Below are positions 26,628 through 35,006 of a DNA stretch of 64,000 nt, in pieces (positions within the stretch are counted from its first letter, which is position 1; the number at the start of each line of letters is the position of its first letter). Both the position numbers and the translations under genes were made by a program. The stretch comes from Oceaniglobus ichthyenteri (GTDB taxonomy: Bacteria; Pseudomonadota; Alphaproteobacteria; Rhodobacterales; Rhodobacteraceae), in contig NZ_QAGK01000005.1 in NCBI RefSeq assembly GCF_003057885.1, positions 62,001-126,000 of the forward strand. The letters are read 5' to 3'. Below the pieces are notes generated by a model. It saw only the letters and a program-made list of their open reading frames with translations, was not told where the DNA came from and searched no databases.

Positions 26628-29335
26628 GGGGTGCCTTTCAGCGCGGCGCGCAATCGTGCGGGCGTGGCCGGAACCCGCCTGATCCGCGCGCCGGTGGCGT
26701 TATAGATTGCGTTCAGCAGGGCCGGCGCGGTGGGAATCAACACATGCTCGCCCAACCCCTTGGCGCCATAGGGGCCGTGGGCGTCAGGCTCTTCAACAAT
26801 CAACGTGTCGATTGGGGGGATATCACCAATGGTGGGGATCAGGTAATCATGCAGATTTTCGGTACGCCCGGGCAGATATTCCTCCATCAGGGCCATGCCC
26901 AAACCCTGGGCGATGCCGCCTTGCACCTGGCCTTCGACCAACAAGGGGTTGATCGCCTGGCCCACATCATGGGCGGCCACAAACCGGATCGGTTTGACCG
27001 TGCCAAGCGCCAGATCCACCTCGACCACCGCCAGATGCGCGGCATAGCCGAATTGCGCATAGGGCGCGCCCTGGCCGTTTTCATCCAAGGGTTTGGTGGG
27101 CGGATCATAGGTTTCTTCGCTTTGAAACACGTACCCTTCGCCATTGAGTGGCAAATCGGCCAGACGCAGGGCGCGGTCGCCTGCGGTGATTTCACCATTG
27201 GCCAGGGTCAGTCTCGCGGTTTCCGGCGCGTTCAACCGTTGCAGGATTTCGGCGCGCATCGCCGCACCCGACAGTTTCGCCGCCGCACCGGTGACAAAGG
27301 TCTGGCGCGACGCGCTGGTTTTACCGGCATCCGGGGTCACATCGGTATCGGCCCCGATCAGGGTGATCTGCCCCACCGGCAGGCCCAGCGCCTGGGCGAA
27401 AATCTGCGCGATCACGGTGTTTGACCCCTGGCCGATGTCCATCGCCCCCTGGTGCAGCATCAACCGCCCATCCGCCGTGATCCCGGCCTTGATGGTTGAG
27501 GGGTTGGGCAATGACGTGTTGCCACAGCCATACCAACCGCCCGCCACACCAACACCGCGTTTCACGCCATCATGGGCGGCATTGAACGTGGCACATTCGC
27601 CGCGCAACCTATCCCATGCCGGGCGCAGGGCGGTGAAACAGGCCCCAATGCCCACGCCCTGATCAAACACCTGCCCACACACCGTGGGTTGACCATTTTT
27701 CAACGCGTTATGGGCGCGAAATTCCAGCGCATCCATGCCCAGTGCCTGGGCCAATTCATCGAACAGACATTCCTGGGCGATGGCCGATTGCGGCACGCCA
27801 AAGCCGCGGAATGCCCCCGATGGCGGGCAATGGGTGTGGATGCCTTTCGCCTCGGCCCGGTAATCGGCAATGCGGTAGGGGCCGCTGGCGTGGACCGGCA
27901 CGCGGTTGGCCACGGTCGGCCCCCAGGACGCATAAGCGCCGGTGTTAAACAGCCCGTCAAACTGCATGCCCGACAAGGTGCCATCCTTCAGCGCGCCGAT
28001 TTTCACATGCAGATCAGACGGGTGGCGTTTGGTGGTGCTTTGCATGGATTCGCCGCGCGAATAGGTAAGGCGCACCGGTTTGCCGGTCTTGATCGCTGCC
28101 AATGCCAGAAACGGTTGCACCGACAGATCCAGCTTGCTGCCAAATCCGCCGCCCACTGCGGTGGGGACGATCCGCACCCGCGATTTATCCCAGCCCAGGA
28201 TCAGCGCGACCGCCTCTTGATCCATCACCGGCGCTTGGGTGCAGGCGTGAATTTCCACCCGGTCGCCAATGGTGCGGGCAAACCCGGCCTCGGGTTCGAT
28301 ATAGGCGTGTTCAACGAATCCGCTGGTGAAATGCCCCTCAACCACCACATCGGCGCGGGCGAGGGCCGCCGCCGCGTCGCCCCGCTGCACAAACCCGCCG
28401 GTCATGATGTTTTGGGCGCGATCCGCGTGAATCAGTGGCGCGCCATCGGCCATTGCCGCGCTGACCGTCTGCACATCGGGCAAGGGGGTGAAGGTGACGG
28501 GAAATTGCGCCAGATCCACATCGGCGTCGGGGGTGGTGATCACGGCGGCCACTGCCTCACCGCGAAACCGCGCCTCGGATTGGGCGAACACCGGTTGATC
28601 CATGAACGCCGGGATTACCCCAAATGCGTTCAACCCCGGCACATCTGCGGCGGTCAGCGTGCTTACCACCCCCGGTGTGGCCGCGGCCCATGCCGCCAGA
28701 TCACCCAATGTGAATGCAGCGCGGGGATGGGGCGTGCGGATGATGCGAACAATCAGCGCGCCATCGGGGGCCACATCATCGCCAAATGCCTCGTTGCCCG
28801 AAACCTTGGCCGCGCCATCAACGCGCCGAATGGCATCGCCCACCGCCCCCGTGCCCGACAGCGGGGTGGGCGCATCCATCACCGCGTCGATAATTTTGCG
28901 ATAGCCGGTGCAGCGGCACAAGACCCCGGCCAGGGCATCCATCACCTGTGCCTCGCTTGGGCGGGGGGCAGCGCGCAGCAGGGCCACGGCTGATACCATC
29001 ATACCGGGGGTGCAGATGCCACATTGGGCGGCTTGGTGATCTTGAAACCGCTGCATCAGGGCGCGCCCCTCAACGCTGTCGCGCAGACCTTTCAGGGTTT
29101 CCACCATTCGCCCCGCCGCCTGTTGCGTCGGCATCAAACAGGCACAGACCGGCGCACCGTCAACCAACACGGTGCAGGCCCCGCAATCGCCCGCATTACA
29201 CCCCACCTTGACATCCCGCGCGCCCAACCGTTCGCGCAGGGTGTGGGACAGGCGTTCGCCCACCTTTGGCGTGACTGTGACACGGGTGCCATTCAGCGTC
29301 AGCGCGGTTTGCATATCGCCCGTCGGTTTATCCAT
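26624..29335 (-). CDS. Molybdenum hydroxylase: [2Fe-2S] domain fused to molybdopterin-binding subunit
   Basis: The 903-residue protein of the xanthine dehydrogenase family combines the small FeS subunit (residues 1 to about 160) with the large Mo subunit. First cluster ligands are C46, C51, C54 and C66; second are C105, C108, C140 and C142. The Mo part has GGGFGSKLD, SGAFRGFGVPQ and the catalytic Glu near residue 862 in GAKGLGEHVL. Such enzymes hydroxylate N-heterocycles next to nitrogen with water-derived oxygen; nicotinate to 6-hydroxynicotinate is the obvious candidate here. The start at 29335 gives MDKPTGDMQTALTLNG; the upstream extension is not family-like. It pairs with the FAD subunit at 29328-30164. 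Confidence 0.92.
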   Translation of the reverse strand: MDKPTGDMQTALTLNGTRVTVTPKVGERLSHTLRERLGARDVKVGCNAGDCGACTVLVDGAPVCACLMPTQQAAGRMVETLKGLRDSVEGRALMQRFQDHQAAQCGICTPGMMVSAVALLRAAPRPSEAQVMDALAGVLCRCTGYRKIIDAVMDAPTPLSGTGAVGDAIRRVDGAAKVSGNEAFGDDVAPDGALIVRIIRTPHPRAAFTLGDLAAWAAATPGVVSTLTAADVPGLNAFGVIPAFMDQPVFAQSEARFRGEAVAAVITTPDADVDLAQFPVTFTPLPDVQTVSAAMADGAPLIHADRAQNIMTGGFVQRGDAAAALARADVVVEGHFTSGFVEHAYIEPEAGFARTIGDRVEIHACTQAPVMDQEAVALILGWDKSRVRIVPTAVGGGFGSKLDLSVQPFLALAAIKTGKPVRLTYSRGESMQSTTKRHPSDLHVKIGALKDGTLSGMQFDGLFNTGAYASWGPTVANRVPVHASGPYRIADYRAEAKGIHTHCPPSGAFRGFGVPQSAIAQECLFDELAQALGMDALEFRAHNALKNGQPTVCGQVFDQGVGIGACFTALRPAWDRLRGECATFNAAHDGVKRGVGVAGGWYGCGNTSLPNPSTIKAGITADGRLMLHQGAMDIGQGSNTVIAQIFAQALGLPVGQITLIGADTDVTPDAGKTSASRQTFVTGAAAKLSGAAMRAEILQRLNAPETARLTLANGEITAGDRALRLADLPLNGEGYVFQSEETYDPPTKPLDENGQGAPYAQFGYAAHLAVVEVDLALGTVKPIRFVAAHDVGQAINPLLVEGQVQGGIAQGLGMALMEEYLPGRTENLHDYLIPTIGDIPPIDTLIVEEPDAHGPYGAKGLGEHVLIPTAPALLNAIYNATGARIRRVPATPARLRAALKGTP

Positions 29336-30164
29336 GGCGCATTGCCCCCCTGATCGCGCGATCACACAGTTCCGCCACCGCCTCGGCCCGATACGCGGCA
29401 CTGCCGCGCACATCGGCGATGGGTGACAGGATGGTGAGATGGGCCGGGCGGGTAAAGGGGCCGGGGGCATCCACGGGCAAGCCGATCAGATCGCCCTCAA
29501 GCCCCGGCAGGCGTTGCGCCACCGGCGAAGCCGCACCCACAGCCACCCGCGCGCCGGTAATCCGGCCCCCGGCGCACCAGATGTTGGCGGCCACCATGAC
29601 GATGGAAATCACCAGATATTTCCGGCTGCCCAGCTTTTCAAACGCTGATCCCGCGCCGTCGGGTTGGGCAGGAATGTGAATGGCCGACAGGATTTCACCA
29701 CGGCGCAGCGCGGTTTTGCGCACGCCTTGCAGGAACTCCTGCACCGGCATCCTGCGCGTACCGGTTGGGCCGGTCAATTCCACTTCGGCCTCCAAGGCCA
29801 GCAATGGCGGCACGCCATCGGCGGCGGGCGAGGCATTGCACAGGTTGCCCGCCACCGTGCCGACATTTTGAATTTGCACCGATCCCACGGCGCGCGCCGC
29901 CGTTTTCAGCGCGTCAAAACAGGGCGGCAGGGGGTGACCTATCACCTCGCTCCACCGTACCGCCGCGCCGATGCGCCAGCCCTCGGGGCCATGGGTGATG
30001 CCGCCCAATTCGGCCACGCGGGTCACATCAATCAGGGTTTCGGGCGGAACGCCATCGCCCAGCGCCGGGAAAAAGTCGGTTCCCCCCGCCACCACCCGTG
30101 CGCTTGGGTGCTGGGCCAGCAGAGACAGAACATCACTCAAGGCGTCGGGCGCGGCGTAGCCCAT
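29328..30164 (-). CDS. FAD-binding subunit of molybdenum hydroxylase
   Basis: The 278-residue protein is the medium (CoxM/XdhB-type) subunit. FAD-binding motifs are VVAGGTDFFP near residue 25 and VQIQNVGTVAGNLCNASPAAD in two adjoining parts. A CO-dehydrogenase flavoprotein C-terminal domain lies at about 170-275. It passes electrons from the FeS centres to an acceptor. It is the first gene of the leftward seven-gene operon, overlapping the Mo gene by 8 bp. A sigma-70-like promoter and the shared 22-bp element lie immediately upstream. CAGGAGACCGCC gives a good ribosome binding site. Confidence 0.92.
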   Translation of the reverse strand: MGYAAPDALSDVLSLLAQHPSARVVAGGTDFFPALGDGVPPETLIDVTRVAELGGITHGPEGWRIGAAVRWSEVIGHPLPPCFDALKTAARAVGSVQIQNVGTVAGNLCNASPAADGVPPLLALEAEVELTGPTGTRRMPVQEFLQGVRKTALRRGEILSAIHIPAQPDGAGSAFEKLGSRKYLVISIVMVAANIWCAGGRITGARVAVGAASPVAQRLPGLEGDLIGLPVDAPGPFTRPAHLTILSPIADVRGSAAYRAEAVAELCDRAIRGAMRHG

Positions 30165-30190
30165 GGCGGTCTCCTGACGGGAAGGCGGGG

Positions 30191-30212
30191 CAGATCGTTA
30201 GCATACATACAA
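30191..30212. promoter_or_regulatory. Shared 22-bp element, copy A (candidate operator)
   Basis: On the plus strand it begins CAGATCGTT, has A at the tenth base, and ends GCATACATACAA. It equals copy B (32482-32503) in 21 of 22 bases. It covers the predicted -10 box (30207-30212) and the expected start region of the leftward catabolic operon, the classic position of a repressor site. It holds a tandem ATACATAC but is not a clear palindrome. Confidence 0.75.
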
Positions 30213-30236
30213 AACGCCCCGCCCCACACCTGTCAA
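30207..30236 (-). promoter_or_regulatory. Putative sigma-70 promoter of the catabolic operon
   Basis: On the minus strand, TTGACA (30231-30236) is followed after 18 bp by TTGTAT (30207-30212), 43 bp upstream of the FAD-subunit start codon. The -10 box lies within the shared element, so a bound repressor would block polymerase. Confidence 0.6.
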
Positions 30237-30242
30237 CAAATT

Positions 30243-31025
30243 TCACGGGGCGCGCAGCGCCACTTGGGCCGTCACCGGCACATCATCCACCACATAGGCA
30301 CGGTGATCATTGGTGTTCAGCGTCACCTCGATCACATGCTCACCGGGGGGCAGCGCCCCGATCTGCGCCTGCGCCTCATACATCCGCTGAAGCTTGACCC
30401 CGTTCAGATACAAATGCCCGTGGCCATAGCCGGGCACATGGCCCAACCCATCGACAATTTCCGTAAAGGTGAATTCCTGTGACAGCACGCGCACCTGCCA
30501 CCCGTCGCCCTGTGCCGCCACCTCAAGTGTCAGGTGCGGGGCTGGCTCACCCTCGCCCACCCGGCAGATATCGCCCAGGGACAACAGCCCCAGATCCCCC
30601 GCACCACCCCGCGCGATCGGGTCAACCAACACGGCCCGCGTCGCCACCTGTGCGCCGCTGGCAAAGTCCAACGTGATCGGCAACACCGCGCCATCGCCCA
30701 CATCCCCAACCCCGGTCATCCGCAAATGCGCACCGTCCACGGCCAGGATCGGCGCACTGCCAGCGGGCAGGGTGATATCGGCACCGGGACCGACCAGTTC
30801 AATCCGGTCGGCCAGGGGCGATGTGGCCCCGATCAGGCGATCCGCCCCGCCATCATTGTGCAGGGTCACAAATACGCGCAGCGCGCCCGCCTCACCCTCA
30901 AGCGGGACAGCAGTGGCCCCTTCGGCACGAATTGGCACCGGGGCGGGGCGCAAGATAAGAAAAGCCGCACCACCCCCAAGCAGGGCCAAAGTGACAATAA
31001 CGGCAAAGGCGCGGCGCAGATTCAT
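30243..31025 (-). CDS. Membrane-anchored two-domain protein with PCuAC-like N-terminal domain
   Basis: A 260-residue protein with an N-terminal signal anchor (MNLRRAFAVIVTLALLGGG). A domain at about 40-145 recalls the periplasmic copper chaperone PCuAC (VFVTLHNDGGADRLIGATSP, then IELVG, LPAGSAPILAVDG, AHLRMTGV). The usual histidine/methionine copper ligands are only partly kept (HLRM remains), so copper binding is doubtful. A second beta-rich domain covers about 155-260 (YGHGHLYLNGVKLQRMYE), with several histidines. Start at 31025 rather than five codons earlier. It is divergent from the membrane protein at 31061 with only 35 bp between starts, suggesting a functional pair. Confidence 0.65.
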   Translation of the reverse strand: MNLRRAFAVIVTLALLGGGAAFLILRPAPVPIRAEGATAVPLEGEAGALRVFVTLHNDGGADRLIGATSPLADRIELVGPGADITLPAGSAPILAVDGAHLRMTGVGDVGDGAVLPITLDFASGAQVATRAVLVDPIARGGAGDLGLLSLGDICRVGEGEPAPHLTLEVAAQGDGWQVRVLSQEFTFTEIVDGLGHVPGYGHGHLYLNGVKLQRMYEAQAQIGALPPGEHVIEVTLNTNDHRAYVVDDVPVTAQVALRAP

Positions 31026-31060
31026 TGGCAACCCGATCAAGCTGTGTCTTGATACATATC

Positions 31061-32464
31061 ATGATTACACTGCGTCTGTTCGTCAAATTTGTGGTTTGTC
31101 TGGTTTTGCCGGGGGCGGCAATGGCCCATCCGGCGCAGGGCGGGTTTGTATTGCTGTTGCCCACAGGCGCTTACATCACCGCCGGATGCATGGCAGTGGC
31201 GCTGAGCATTCTGGTGGTCGTCATGATTCCCGACACCTGGCTGCACCGCCTGTTCACACCGCGCGTTTTGGGCAGCCCACCCAACCTGACCCGCGCACGC
31301 CATTTCACCAGCCTGATCGCGCTGTTTGCCCTGATCGCACTGCTCTGGATCGGGTTCAACGGGCCGCGCGATCCGTTGTCAAACCTGTTGCCCCTGGCCA
31401 TCTGGACCCTGTGGTGGATCGCCCTGTTCACAGTTCAGGGGGTGGTGGGCGATGTCTGGGCCTGGGTGAACCCGTGGCGGGGTTTGCACGCGCTGCTTTG
31501 GGGCGATGCGCCGCCGCCGTTTCGATTGCCAGTCGCGTTGGGATACTGGCCCGCCATCCTGGCGTTTATCGCGATCAGCGGCTTTGCCCTGGCCGATCTG
31601 GCGCCTGATGACCCGGCCCGCCTGGCCAGTTTCATTCTGGGCTATGTCCTGTTTACCTTTGCCGGCATGGCGCTGTTTGGCCCTGACGATTGGCTGGAAC
31701 GGGCAGAGTGTTTCACCCTGCTGTTGCGATTATTCGCCAGCCTGAGTGCCGTACAGACCCGCCCCAATATCGCCATTGGTCTGCCCGGTTGGGCGGCGCA
31801 ACCGGGCCATGTGCCGTTGTCTTTGGGGGTATTCGTGATCGTGCTTTTGGCTTCGGGCAGTTTTGATGGGCTGAACAAGACGTTCTTTTGGCTGGGGCAA
31901 ATCGGGATCAATCCTTTGGCGTTTCCGGGGCGGTCGGCGGTGGTGTGGCCCACGACATTGGGGTTGATCGGGGCGAATATCGCGTTGGTGCTGGCATTTT
32001 TCGCTTGTATCGCCACGGGCCATCTGTTGTTGCGCGGCTTTGCCCCCGGCGCGCCGATCCCGCCGTTCAGACACAGCGCCGGGCGGTTGGCAATGTCGGT
32101 TCTGCCAATCGCCTTCGCCTATCACGTGGCGCATTTTTTGACCGCGTTTCTGGTGAATATCCAATATTCAGTCGCCGCCATTACCGATCCGTTCGCCAAG
32201 GGGGCGGATTATCTGAACCTGGGGCAATTTTATGTGACCACCGGGTTTTTCAACACTCAAGCCACCGTGCGCGTGATCTGGTTGTCACAAGCGGGAATCA
32301 TCGTTCTGGGCCATGTTTTGGCGGTATTGATGGCGCACCGCATGGCCACCCAGATCTATGGGCCGGGGAAACGGGCGGTCTTGGCGCAACTGCCTTTGGC
32401 GGCGTTCATGGTGCTCTATACCTTGTTGGGGCTATGGCTGTTGGCCGCGCCACGCGGCGCGTAG
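31061..32464 (+). CDS. Polytopic membrane protein of unknown function
   Basis: A 467-residue protein with about 10-12 predicted membrane helices. It begins with a signal-like stretch (MITLRLFVKFVVCLVLPGAA) and AHPAQGG. Tryptophan-rich loops such as WWIALFTVQGVVGDVWAW and an ADYLNLGQFYVTTGFFN segment recur in proteins annotated as fenitrothion hydrolase-like in actinobacteria and proteobacteria; that name is weakly founded. It is divergent from the PCuAC-like gene and ends 110 bp before the binding-protein gene. A few histidines in helices (FAYHVAHFLTAF) could bind metal or heme. No strong ribosome binding site is visible. Confidence 0.72.
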   Translation: MITLRLFVKFVVCLVLPGAAMAHPAQGGFVLLLPTGAYITAGCMAVALSILVVVMIPDTWLHRLFTPRVLGSPPNLTRARHFTSLIALFALIALLWIGFNGPRDPLSNLLPLAIWTLWWIALFTVQGVVGDVWAWVNPWRGLHALLWGDAPPPFRLPVALGYWPAILAFIAISGFALADLAPDDPARLASFILGYVLFTFAGMALFGPDDWLERAECFTLLLRLFASLSAVQTRPNIAIGLPGWAAQPGHVPLSLGVFVIVLLASGSFDGLNKTFFWLGQIGINPLAFPGRSAVVWPTTLGLIGANIALVLAFFACIATGHLLLRGFAPGAPIPPFRHSAGRLAMSVLPIAFAYHVAHFLTAFLVNIQYSVAAITDPFAKGADYLNLGQFYVTTGFFNTQATVRVIWLSQAGIIVLGHVLAVLMAHRMATQIYGPGKRAVLAQLPLAAFMVLYTLLGLWLLAAPRGA

Positions 32465-32481
32465 GGCAAAAAATATCTAGA

Positions 32482-32503
32482 CAGATCGTTCGCATACATA
32501 CAA
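32482..32503. promoter_or_regulatory. Shared 22-bp element, copy B (candidate operator)
   Basis: It begins CAGATCGTT, has C at the tenth base, and ends GCATACATACAA, one base different from copy A. It lies 70 bp upstream of the ABC binding-protein start codon. Both copies read the same way on the plus strand, although the two operons diverge, so orientation relative to the gene is opposite. A TATCTA box at 32474-32479 may be part of the promoter. Confidence 0.72.
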
Positions 32504-32573
32504 CCTGATCCCAACGATAACGGGCAAAGCCCGATCCCGGCGCAACAGGCGTCACCCGACAAGGAGGTTTATA

Positions 32574-33869
32574 ATGACCAAAAAGCTCATAACGCCCTCA
32601 ACCACCACCCGGCGCGGGGCGCTGAAAACCCTGGGGCTGGGCGGCACGGCCCTGGCGGCCAGCACGGCAATGCCCGGTTTCATTCAGGCGCAGAGCAGCG
32701 CGCCGATCAAGATCGGGTTTCAGGTGCATCGCACCGGCATCGGCGCATCCTATGGGCGCTGGTATGACCGCACATCACAGGCGGCAGTGAAACGCATCAA
32801 CGACGCGGGCGGCATCAATGGCCGCATGGTTGAACTGATCCCCGAGGATGACGGAACCGACGCCAAACGCGGCGCCGAGGTGATCGAAAAATTCGCCACC
32901 CAATCGAACTGTGACATCGCCTTTGGCACGCTGTTTTCCCATGTGGTGATCGGGTCGGCCCCGCGGGCGGGGGAATTGAAACTGCCTTATTTCGTTGTGT
33001 CCGAAGGCCACCACGTGGCCAGCGGCATGTTGAACCGATACACCCTGCAACCGGGCATCACCGATGTGAAAAGCCAGGTTCAGGCGATGGCGCCCTATGT
33101 GGCCAGCAATCTGGGCAAAAAGGTGTGCATGATTTACCCCGATTTCGCGTTCGGCCACGATCACCGCGATTATTTTTCCGCCGCGTTCGAGGCCCAAGGC
33201 GGCACGATCAACGCCAAAATCGCCATTCCGCCCACCGAAACCAGCTTTACCAAATATTTCCCGCAAATCCCCCGCGATACCGAAGTGATCTATCACGTCA
33301 TGACCGGCCCTGCCGTTCTGACGTTTGTAAAGGAACTGGGTGAATTTTTCGGCCCGTCACGGCCCGAACTGTTCGGCTTTATCGATTCGCTGGAAGCGGT
33401 CGACATAGCGTCGCCCGGTCTGGAATTTCTCGAAGGGTCATACATGTGGGAGGGGATGCCGCGATATGTCCAGACCAATCAATCGGAATGGGACAAGGCG
33501 TATCGCGAAGCGGTGGGCGTGGATGAAAATGGCGCCTCGGTCAGCGATCCGCGCGACATCAGCACCTATGCCCATATGTTCGGCTGCTGGGAAACCCTGA
33601 ACATCATCAAGGCCGGCATGGAGGCCAGCGGATACCAGGGCCCCGCCGACCGTGCCAAACTGATCGAAGCGGTCGAAGCCATGAGCGATATGGCCGAGGG
33701 CATGGATCACCCCCAAGGCGCCAAGATATTCAACGGCAAAACCCACCAGACCTTTGGCCACCAATATATTACCAAGGTCGAAGGCGGCAGGATGAACCTG
33801 GTCCATACCACCAGCATCGAAGACACGCTGTATGAGGACGAAGTGGATTACACCACACAGTCGTTCTAG
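32574..33869 (+). CDS. ABC transporter substrate-binding protein (branched-chain amino acid/amide type)
   Basis: This 431-residue periplasmic binding protein has a twin-arginine-like leader (TTRRGALKTLGLGGTALAA). The Peripla_BP_6 fold follows: IKIGFQVHRTGIGASYGRWY, INDAGGINGRMVELIPEDDG, and SEGHHVASGMLN. The class binds branched-chain amino acids, urea, amides and also aromatic acids. The ligand here is inferred from context to be the heterocyclic acid. A strong AAGGAGG site precedes the start. It is the first gene of the six-gene rightward unit and is followed by a long hairpin before livH. Confidence 0.92.
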   Translation: MTKKLITPSTTTRRGALKTLGLGGTALAASTAMPGFIQAQSSAPIKIGFQVHRTGIGASYGRWYDRTSQAAVKRINDAGGINGRMVELIPEDDGTDAKRGAEVIEKFATQSNCDIAFGTLFSHVVIGSAPRAGELKLPYFVVSEGHHVASGMLNRYTLQPGITDVKSQVQAMAPYVASNLGKKVCMIYPDFAFGHDHRDYFSAAFEAQGGTINAKIAIPPTETSFTKYFPQIPRDTEVIYHVMTGPAVLTFVKELGEFFGPSRPELFGFIDSLEAVDIASPGLEFLEGSYMWEGMPRYVQTNQSEWDKAYREAVGVDENGASVSDPRDISTYAHMFGCWETLNIIKAGMEASGYQGPADRAKLIEAVEAMSDMAEGMDHPQGAKIFNGKTHQTFGHQYITKVEGGRMNLVHTTSIEDTLYEDEVDYTTQSF

Positions 33870-33947
33870 GCGGCGCGCGGTCAACGGTGCCGGGTTTGCC
33901 CACGGGCGCAACCCGGCACGCTGCGCATCTGGCATCGGTTGCAATTT

Positions 33948-34001
33948 GGATATTTAAGGCAAGAAAAAGCAGGGCGTGGTTTTTTCTTGCTTAAAATATC
34001 C
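33948..34001. repeat. Convergent pair of dispersed repeats forming a long hairpin
   Basis: Two copies of the intergenic repeat face each other. The left arm (33948-33968) starts GGATATTT and ends GCAAGAAAAA; the right arm (33981-34001) starts TTTTTCTTGC and ends AAATATCC. They pair at 19 of 21 positions around a 12-nt loop. It lies 78 bp after the binding-protein stop and 77 bp before livH, so it may stop most transcripts or protect the upstream mRNA, giving more binding protein than permease. Confidence 0.8.
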
Positions 34002-34078
34002 CCCCGCCGGAGGCGCCTTTTTAGACCCTTGGAAAATGGCCCCCGGCCGGCTTACCCAATACAGGACACCCTATTGCC

Positions 34079-35005
34079 ATGGATTTTGGCCCTCACTTAA
34101 TGCTTGCCATGTTGGAAGGCGCGGTTACGGCGGCCATTCTGGCGCTGACTGCCATGGGCCTTTCGGTGGTGTTTGGCGTGATGCGCGTGGTCAATGTGGC
34201 GCATGGCGAATTTTACATGCTGGGCGCGGTAATTGCGTGGTTCGTGGCCACCACCCTGGGCACCCACCCCGCCGTGGGGTTTGTGGCCGCATTGGTGATT
34301 GCGCCTTTGGTGGTGGGCGCATTGGCGGCGGCGGCGGACAAGCTGATTTTGCAACACATCGATTATGACCCCGAGCGCACGATTGTCGCCACCATCGGGC
34401 TTTTGTATATCATTCAACAGGGCACATTGATGACATTCGGCCCCGATGCCAGCCCGGTGGAGCCGCCGTTCAACCATCGCATCGCCCTGCCCTGGTTTGA
34501 ATGGGGCGAAGACGGGTTTGCGTTTTATTACCCTTGGGGGCTGTCGATTACATCTTACAAACTGTTCGTGATCGTGGCGGCGGCGTTGATTCTGGTGGCG
34601 CTGTATCTGTTCATGACCCGCACCAAGGCCGGGTTGATCATGCGCGCCACCCAACAAGACAGCCAGATGGCGCAGGCCTTTGGCATTCCGGTTTCCAAGG
34701 TTTACGCGCTTGTTTTTGGTCTGGGCGCCGCGCTGGCTGCCATTGGTGCGGTGCTGGTCGTGCCGATCCAGCAGGCGCATTATCTGATGGGCCATGACCC
34801 TTTGTTACTATCGTTCATCGTGGTGATTATCGGCGGCCTCGGATCACTGCCCGGAACGGTGATTGCGGCGCTTTTGATCGGCATGTCCGATGGGGTCATA
34901 TCGGTGTTCTTTTCCCCCACACTGGCGAAAATCATGGCGACGCTGGCGGTGGCGATGGTTTTGGTGTTCCGGCCTCAGGGCCTTCTTGGCAAAAAGGCGC
35001 ATTGA
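34079..35005 (+). CDS. livH: Branched-chain-type ABC transporter permease LivH
   Basis: The 308-residue permease has about eight membrane helices and the typical start LMLAMLEGAVTAAILALTAM, MRVVNVAHGEFYMLGA and the transmission-loop region MRATQQDSQMAQAFGI. It forms one half of the importer channel with LivM. It overlaps nothing; livM starts 1 bp after its stop. Together with SBP, LivM, LivG and LivF it forms a complete HAAT-type importer. Confidence 0.92.
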   Translation: MDFGPHLMLAMLEGAVTAAILALTAMGLSVVFGVMRVVNVAHGEFYMLGAVIAWFVATTLGTHPAVGFVAALVIAPLVVGALAAAADKLILQHIDYDPERTIVATIGLLYIIQQGTLMTFGPDASPVEPPFNHRIALPWFEWGEDGFAFYYPWGLSITSYKLFVIVAAALILVALYLFMTRTKAGLIMRATQQDSQMAQAFGIPVSKVYALVFGLGAALAAIGAVLVVPIQQAHYLMGHDPLLLSFIVVIIGGLGSLPGTVIAALLIGMSDGVISVFFSPTLAKIMATLAVAMVLVFRPQGLLGKKAH

Positions 35006-35006
35006 G

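Noticed and set aside
27572-28993. 473-codon open frame opposite the molybdenum subunit
   Set aside because: It is His/Arg/Gly-rich without recognisable domains, and the opposite strand encodes a complete xanthine dehydrogenase-family protein.
30191-30212. Palindromic MarR box in the shared element
   Set aside because: I tested centres across the element and found only scattered complementary positions, so I report it as a conserved element rather than a dyad.
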